The notes under the pieces: generated by a model
Told to the model about the DNA's origin: nothing
Database searches by the model: none
The model's input: the letters and a program-made list of their open reading frames with translations, nothing else
Assembly: GCA_963737555.1 (NCBI GenBank)
Contig: CAVTTB010000004.1
Span: 62,001-126,000, forward strand
DNA from: JAHJQQ01 sp963737555
GTDB taxonomy: Bacteria > Pseudomonadota > Gammaproteobacteria > Thiohalobacterales > Thiohalobacteraceae
Direction: 5' to 3'
Length of the DNA: 64,000 nt
Shown: piece by piece, positions 59,141 through 64,000 of the stretch
How positions within the stretch are numbered: the stretch's first letter is position 1
Layout of the letters: every line of letters starts with the position of its first letter
Program-made: the position numbers and the translations under genes

Positions 59141-60754
59141 GTCTACTTTCGGCGAAAAACGAAAGTCGGGCAGGTTGAACTATTAGAATTATCTAAAGGG
59201 ACCATGCGATAATGGCGGCGAGTCATCACTGATAAGGAGTTGTGCCCATGATGGGGCAATTACCTGCCGCGCAGAACAGCTTGTTCTACGATTTCTGTCT
59301 TGAACGCCACATCCCTGAAGATCATCTGCTGCGTCGCATCGACCAGTTTCTCGACTTCGATCAGATTCGCCAGCATCTCCAACCTTTCTACAGCACAACT
59401 GGTCGTCCTTCTATTGATCCGGAGCTGATGATACGAATGCTGCTCGTCGGTTATTGCCACGGCATTCGTTCAGAGCGTCAGTTATGTGATGAAGTGAACT
59501 TCAATCTCGCCTACCGCTGGTTTTGTCGTCTTGGTCTAGAGAACGATGTCCCGGATCATTCCACCTTCTCCAAGAACCGCCATGGCCGTTATCGCGACAG
59601 TGATTTGTTCCGTCGCGTTTTTGAGACTGTGGTACAGCGCTGCCTGGAGCAAGGGCTCGTAAAGGGCGAGAGCTTTGCGATTGACGCCAGTTATGTGCGC
59701 GCTGATGTCGCCCGAAAGCGTACTGAAGATAGCCCAGTAAACTGGGAGCCCGCCAAGGTAACCAGTCGTGCTGTGACCGAGTATCTTGCAACACTGGATG
59801 CCGACCCCGCGTTACGCCGTCCACAGGTGAAGGTCTCGCTGACAGATCCGATGGCGCAATGGTCGAGCGCCAAAGGGCTTGCGGAGTTTTACTACTCCAC
59901 TAACTACCTGGTCGATATTGAACACGGCGTCATTATGGATGTGGAAGCTTCACCGAGCACGCATGCGCTAGAGGTGGCAACAACACGTACGATGATCGAC
60001 CGGGTTGAAACCAACTACAACATACTGCCGACGCGTTTACTTGCAGATACCGCCTACGGTGCGGCCGAGAATCTCGGTTACGTGGTCGAAGAAAAACGGA
60101 TTGAGCCACACATCCCGGTCTGGGAAAAATCGCAACGGAATGACGGCACCTATAGTCGTTCCGACTTTACCTGGAGCGATAACGACAACGCGTATTACTG
60201 CCCACAGGGAAAAGCGTTACGGGCAACAGGCTATGTCACCCCGGTCAAGACGATGCTGTATCGCTCTAGAAATCCGGAATGCGCGGCCTGTCCTGATAAG
60301 TCCAAATGTTGCCCCAACACACCCAACCGCAAGATCGCTCGCAACGTTAATGAAAAGGCGCGTGACGTCGCACGCGCCATTACGCGCAGTGAGATATACA
60401 CCCGCAAAACGTTCTACCAACGTAAGACCGTTGAGATGGCCTTTGCCCATATGAAGCGTCATCTGAAATTAGATCGATTGCGGCTGAGAGGATTAAGTGG
60501 TGCCAAGGATGAGTTCTTACTGGTCGCTACTGCGCAAAATCTCAGGAAACTGGCAAGGCTTTGCAGCATCCCGCCACCGAATCACGGGATACCTGCGCCT
60601 GCATGAGGCAAACTAACCGATTAACCCACCAAAACCCATCATCAGAACGATGATGGCGAATAAATAAAGGTTAGATCCTTCAGTCATCGCCGACTGCGGT
60701 GGATAGACAACGCTTCTTGATCGAGTTTTTCAACACTATCGGTCGAAAGCAGAC
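59141..60754 (+). mobile_element. IS1182-type insertion sequence
   Basis: The transposase gene is flanked by imperfect inverted repeats GTCTACTTTCGGCG (59141-59154) and GGTCGAAAGCAGAC (60741-60754), 11 of 14 matching. The element would be about 1.6 kb, normal for IS1182. Clear target-site duplications are not seen, so the true ends may lie a few bases away. It sits between tcdA and a dispersed repeat, interrupting no recognisable gene. Confidence 0.7.
59248..60606 (+). CDS. IS1182-family transposase
   Basis: About 452 residues, intact, with AAGGAG 8 bases before the ATG. N-terminal DUF772-like domain: LPAAQNSLFYDFCLERHIP, GRPSIDPELMIRMLLVGYCHG and DHSTFSKNRHGRYRDSDLF. Catalytic DDE residues lie in SFAIDASYVRADV, LLADTAYGAAENLGY and KTVEMAFAHMKRHLKLDRLR. 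A zinc-ribbon-like CAACPDKSKCCP stretch precedes the last acidic residue, as in the family. Unlike its neighbours it has no frameshift, and its lower G+C agrees with a mobile origin. Confidence 0.94.
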   Translation: MMGQLPAAQNSLFYDFCLERHIPEDHLLRRIDQFLDFDQIRQHLQPFYSTTGRPSIDPELMIRMLLVGYCHGIRSERQLCDEVNFNLAYRWFCRLGLENDVPDHSTFSKNRHGRYRDSDLFRRVFETVVQRCLEQGLVKGESFAIDASYVRADVARKRTEDSPVNWEPAKVTSRAVTEYLATLDADPALRRPQVKVSLTDPMAQWSSAKGLAEFYYSTNYLVDIEHGVIMDVEASPSTHALEVATTRTMIDRVETNYNILPTRLLADTAYGAAENLGYVVEEKRIEPHIPVWEKSQRNDGTYSRSDFTWSDNDNAYYCPQGKALRATGYVTPVKTMLYRSRNPECAACPDKSKCCPNTPNRKIARNVNEKARDVARAITRSEIYTRKTFYQRKTVEMAFAHMKRHLKLDRLRLRGLSGAKDEFLLVATAQNLRKLARLCSIPPPNHGIPAPA

Positions 60755-60761
60755 CTAGCGC

Positions 60762-60851
60762 GTAGGATGTCCGTAGCAAAGCGCAACCCATCACTATGAG
60801 CTTGTGACTCGCGTGATGGGTTACGGCGCAAAGCGCCTTCACCCATCCTAC
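60762..60851. repeat. Dispersed palindromic repeat (GTAGGATG ends)
   Basis: Bounded by GTAGGATG and CATCCTAC, with internal AACCCATCA and TGATGGGTT arms able to form a long hairpin. The design parallels the element at 63696-63841, so both belong to one repeat class. It adjoins the insertion sequence. Confidence 0.7.
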
Positions 60852-60883
60852 AGGATCGAACGTTCAGGAAAGGCACGGTCACC

Positions 60884-61195
60884 TCACCGCCTAAACAAAT
60901 CCTCCAACGCCTTCCGCGCCGCCTCCGCCGCACTGTCGTCGCCGGGCGTGTACGCATCCTCGCGGTACTGGAAGTAGTCGCAGAAATTCGCCCGCGTCTT
61001 GTCCTTGACCTCTTCGGCGATGGTCTCGCGGCATTGCTTGGCGACGCGGGTGTCGTAGAAGGTGCAGGCGCGGCACACGTGCAGTTCGGTGCGGCACTGC
61101 GGACATTCCGCCTGCCGCGCCACGCGCCGTCCCGGCACCAGCAGTTGGTCCGCCACCGCTGCCCCGCACTTCCAGCATTGCGCCTGTTCGCCCAT
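60884..61195 (-). CDS. Hypothetical zinc-ribbon-like protein
   Basis: About 103 residues with three CxxC pairs: CWKCG, CPQC and CRAC, followed by FYDTRVAKQCRE and FCDYF. These cysteines look like a double zinc ribbon. The C-terminus is Ala/Asp/Glu-rich and helical. I do not know a function. Divergent from greB with about 100 bases between; the open frame extends upstream, but the start MGEQAQCWKCG fits. Homologues probably exist in gammaproteobacteria, but I cannot name them. Confidence 0.7.
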   Translation of the reverse strand: MGEQAQCWKCGAAVADQLLVPGRRVARQAECPQCRTELHVCRACTFYDTRVAKQCRETIAEEVKDKTRANFCDYFQYREDAYTPGDDSAAEAARKALEDLFRR

Positions 61196-61295
61196 CGTCC
61201 GCGCCTCCCCGCCGCCATCTGTCTCATCAGTCTGTCGCCAGCATACCAGCGCGGGTATAGTTGTGCCGACTCCCATCACCGCGATCAGGATCCGC

Positions 61296-61799
61296 ATGTC
61301 ACGCTATCGCCCACCGCAACCCAAGGCCTCGCCTTACATCACCCCGGCTGGTTACCAGCAGCTCCAGGACGAGTTGAATGCTATCTGGAAACATCGCGCC
61401 GACGTAACCCAGGCCCTGTCCGCGGCGGCGGCCGAGGGCGATCGTTCCGAAAATGCCGAATATATCTACCGCAAGAAAGAGCTGCGCGAGATCGATCGAC
61501 GCATTCGTTATCTGCAGAAACGCCTGCCGGATCTGAACGTGGTCGCGCAATTGCCCAGCGATCGCAATCGTGTGTTCTTTGGTGCCTGGGTGAGCCTGGA
61601 GGATGCCCACGGTGAAGAACACACATATCGGATTGTCGGCCCCGACGAGTTCGATCCAAAGCAAGGCTGGATCAGCATGGACTCACCGCTGGCGCGCGCA
61701 CTCTTGAAACGCGCGCTTGATGATGAAGTGGTTGTGGAAACACCCCAAGGCACCAGTCATTACTGGATTATTGGTATCCGCTACTTGCCGGAATCATGA
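61296..61799 (+). CDS. greB: Transcription elongation factor GreB
   Basis: 167 residues. The N-terminal coiled coil YITPAGYQQLQDELNAIW ... AAAEGDRSENAEYIYRKKEL bears the acidic tip that stimulates RNA cleavage by backtracked RNA polymerase. The C-terminal FKBP-like domain includes YRIVGPDEFDPKQGWISMDS and the final SHYWIIGIRYLP. ENAEYIYRKK distinguishes GreB from GreA. The start MSRYRPPQPKAS was chosen from family form. Its stop overlaps an ATG of the next frame. Confidence 0.94.
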   Translation: MSRYRPPQPKASPYITPAGYQQLQDELNAIWKHRADVTQALSAAAAEGDRSENAEYIYRKKELREIDRRIRYLQKRLPDLNVVAQLPSDRNRVFFGAWVSLEDAHGEEHTYRIVGPDEFDPKQGWISMDSPLARALLKRALDDEVVVETPQGTSHYWIIGIRYLPES

Positions 61800-61876
61800 T
61801 CAGCCTAGCCGCACGGACACTATTCCCTGCAATCGCGCCGTTTATTTGCACTGCATACGCAGGTTACACTGGCCGC

Positions 61877-62293
61877 ATGAAAAAGACTGAAGATCCCCTT
61901 CTGCGCCGTGCCATCGATGCCTTGCAACGTGGCGACTTCGAAACCTCGTTCGTGCTCACCGAGGCGCTCGCCAATGACGGCGACCCGCTCGCCCAACACT
62001 TCCTCGGCTGGCATTACCACAAAGGACTGGGGATCACCGTCGATGACAGCAAGGCGGTATTTTGGTGGCAATTGGCGGCGGTCAGCGGCATCCCCGAGGC
62101 ACAACAAGGCCTGGGCTGGGCCTACGAAAACGGTCGCGGCATCGACCGTGATGTCGAGCAAGCCTATATCTGGTACGCCCGTGCCGTCGCGGCGGGCGAT
62201 CAAACCGCGCAGGAAAGTCTGACCCAACTCGCACGCAACATGACCGCCGAGCAGATCAAACACCTCGAACTGCACACGCACACCGCGCCGTAA
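61877..62293 (+). CDS. Sel1-repeat protein
   Basis: About 138 residues with three Sel1-like TPR repeats: FETSFVLTEALANDGDPLAQHFLGWHYHKG, then KAVFWWQLAAVSGIPEAQQG and EQAYIWYARAVAAGDQTAQE, with alanine/glycine spacing typical of the repeat. Such proteins act as adaptors; no partner is indicated. I prefer the ATG at 61877; an earlier in-frame ATG at 61796 overlaps the greB stop and would add a hydrophobic leader, possibly a signal peptide. Confidence 0.8.
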   Translation: MKKTEDPLLRRAIDALQRGDFETSFVLTEALANDGDPLAQHFLGWHYHKGLGITVDDSKAVFWWQLAAVSGIPEAQQGLGWAYENGRGIDRDVEQAYIWYARAVAAGDQTAQESLTQLARNMTAEQIKHLELHTHTAP

Positions 62294-62297
62294 TGCG

Positions 62298-63507
62298 CTA
62301 GTCTGCGATAGCACGTCGTCCCCACACGGCAAATACCGGATCCGACGCTGCCAATTGATCGGCATATTTGTCGTCGAGCGGACGCGGCAAACCGTGCAGG
62401 GATTCAGTGCCGAGATCGACATAAGCCCCGGCCTTCTGGAAATACTGCAACACCAGACCCATGCGTTCGAATGGATGCAGTTCACTCCACAGCTCGATCG
62501 CCTTAGTCGGAAACCAACGGTCCGAGAACGTCACCACAAACGCCGCGCCCGGCTTCAGCACGCGTGCGATTTCTGTGAATACCTTTATCGGCTCGATCAG
62601 ATATTCGACCGATGCCGTACACAGAACGGCGTCAAAGCTTTCTGCAGCGAAAGGCAGCCGCGAATCAGTATTGAGATCATGTACCACGCGTTCGTTGAGG
62701 CGTGGGTTCTGCGCCAATTCATCCGCATTCATCCCCAAACCCGTGACCTGCAGATCGTCGATTGCTTCGGGAAGATGCGATGTCCAGCTGCTCATCAGAT
62801 CGAGAACACGCATGCCGGGCTGCAAAAAGCGCGCATATATTCCAGTGATACGCGCCCGCGCCTGTGCGTCGAGATGCTGGACCAACCGCGGCCCAGCGTA
62901 AAACTGCGCATCATCGCGCGGATCCAGACGATTGCATGCGCCGCCCGAGATAAAATCGGTATCCAGCCCTTGAAGTGGCGCCTGCGATGCCGGGACCGCG
63001 CGCGGTAATTTCCTGTGCAATATCGTTGCAGCGTCCGCCACGTTCCGTAGCATCACCATAATCGGCCGCAATGATCGCCTCAATCCGCAACGGGAAAGAG
63101 GCCAGCGGGTGATTGAAATCCACGTCAATGAATCGGTCATTCACACTGAGTATCCGCCCAGGCCGAGAATCACCGCGGAAGAATAAACGCGTGTCGAAGA
63201 ATGTCGCCGGATACCAACGGCCCGCGCGCGGCACGACATTAAGTCCTGGGCGCGGCGATGATAAGAATTGTTCACGCTTGAGCTGCTGGACCAGATTACG
63301 ATCATGCCCGGGTACCAGCTCACCGGCGTTAATGTCGACGCTTATCGACTGCCCAACCGGTGCATCCCGTAAGCGCTCGCCAAGATCTGCCGGGAAGAAA
63401 TCACGCCATAGACTGACTTTTTCAAAATAGCGTCGATCACAGTGTGCGATATGGCCGCTGTTCCAATGCACAGCCACTTCCAGCGCAACTGCGCGTGTCG
63501 TATTCAT
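62298..63507 (-). CDS. FKBP-like/SAM-methyltransferase fusion protein (one frameshift)
   Basis: About 400 residues after correction. The N-terminal half (to about 170) resembles an FKBP/SlyD-type prolyl isomerase layout: VGQSISVDINAGELVPGHD ... RAGRWYPATFF ... FIDVDFNHPLASFPL, where DFNHPLA matches the SlyD-type GNHPLAG motif. The C-terminal half is a class I methyltransferase: GMRVLDLMSSWTSHLPEAI, VVHDLNTDSRLPFAAESFDA, LCTASVEYLIEPIKVF and IARVLKPGAAFVVTFSDRWF. One indel near 63005 separates the halves into frames. The residues between the domains (FISGGACNRLDPRDDAQFY) fit the methyltransferase's N-terminal cap. Substrate unknown. Confidence 0.7.
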
Positions 63508-63695
63508 AAACATCCCCAACAATATGACCGTCTAAGCGAGAAGGCACAGGATAGACCAGTGAGACGCTTTGCCGCCACGAAAACAGGCATATTGCAATAC
63601 AGGCAAGATGGATTTTTCGTAGCAACGGAATTCTATGCGCCATATCCACAGGGCAAACAGGGTCAGACTCGAATGGCGCTTACTTAAGTCAGAAT

Positions 63696-63841
63696 GTAGG
63701 GTGGGTTTACCCTGATGGGCGCAAGAGCGTTTATTGCGTAACCCACCAAGCGTTGCGAGCAACACAACGCCTTTTTAATGAGTGCCTGACGGCACGCTTG
63801 GTGGGTTACGGCACAAACTGCGCGCCTCACCCACCCTACAT
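63696..63841. repeat. Dispersed palindromic repeat (TGTAGGGTGGGTT ends)
   Basis: Ends TGTAGGGTGGGTT and ACCCACCCTACA form inverted termini around two internal inverted blocks (GTAACCCACCAAGCG and GCTTGGTGGGTTAC). This is the widespread GTAGGGTGGGTTACG repeat of gammaproteobacteria. The rest of the gap 63508-63870 holds no gene. Confidence 0.8.
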
Positions 63842-63870
63842 TGATGGCGGAACCGCCTAAGCCCAAGCGT

Positions 63871-64000
63871 TCACTGCACGATCACCTCAGTCAGTTTCAG
63901 GCCGGCGAGTGTGCGTATCGAACGGGCCAGGTAGTACATGACCGCCATCATGATCAGCATCGACGGCACAGCGATCATGGGATAACTCATCAGCGTCAAT
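63871..64000 (-). CDS. C-terminal fragment of a membrane protein
   Basis: The last 42 codons of a gene entering from the right edge: SYPMIAVPSMLIMMAVMYYL (a membrane helix) and ARSIRTLAGLKLTEVIVQ before TGA at 63871. The family cannot be named from this fragment. Confidence 0.6.
   Translation of the reverse strand, partial: LTLMSYPMIAVPSMLIMMAVMYYLARSIRTLAGLKLTEVIVQ

Overview
The window reads as a gammaproteobacterial chromosome, probably from the Chromatiales / sulfur-oxidiser side of the class. The main evidence is gene order. On the left, mtnA-gyrA-serC-serA and mtaD-ubiG-mupP(gph)-...-yciK follow the arrangement known from Pseudomonas and its relatives. Further right come scpA-scpB-rluB, rnm(yciV)-yciO-M50 protease-trpS, yciB-yciI-bolA-ppiC, ycgL, msrA, tcdA, greB and a PepSY-phoP-phoQ cluster. 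No rRNA, tRNA or CRISPR array was seen.

Layout. 0-10 kb: amino-acid, DNA-topology, methionine-salvage and ubiquinone genes, a response regulator and an OmpA-type protein. 10-18 kb: an insertion between mupP and yciK holding a broken HicAB toxin-antitoxin pair, rmuC, the squalene genes hpnC-hpnD-hpnE, and two cyclic-di-GMP-type proteins (a variant HD-GYP and a GGDEF-EAL). 18-29 kb: yciK, a double-thioredoxin periplasmic protein, a GGDEF protein, scpA-scpB-rluB-nth, an RND efflux pair and dedA. 29.5-38 kb: translation, tRNA-modification, membrane and folding housekeeping genes plus an FlhG-like ATPase with a long unexplained C-terminus. 38-49 kb: the accessory centre of the window. 49-64 kb: stress and repair genes, a GH17-like glycosidase, an RNA methyltransferase, PepSY-PhoPQ, tcdA, an IS1182-type element, greB, and an FKBP-like/methyltransferase fusion.

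The most notable system is one minus-strand operon, hdrC-hdrB-hdrA-mvhD-mvhG-mvhA-maturation protease, followed by a thioredoxin. It encodes a cytosolic [NiFe] hydrogenase joined through MvhD to a heterodisulfide-reductase-like HdrABC module. In methanogens this layout is the flavin-based electron-bifurcating MvhAGD-HdrABC complex (group 3c hydrogenase). A CbiM-type metal-uptake permease and a SulP anion transporter lie just upstream. I infer H2 oxidation coupled to ferredoxin and to a disulfide or sulfur-carrier acceptor; that acceptor is not shown by the sequence.

Sequence quality matters here. Many clearly conserved genes, including single-copy essential ones such as gyrA and serC, carry single-base insertions or deletions that break the frame while the protein resumes intact in the next frame. 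Density is highest in the hydrogenase operon and in the OmpA and HicAB genes. I read most of these as consensus errors, so broken genes are annotated over their full span.
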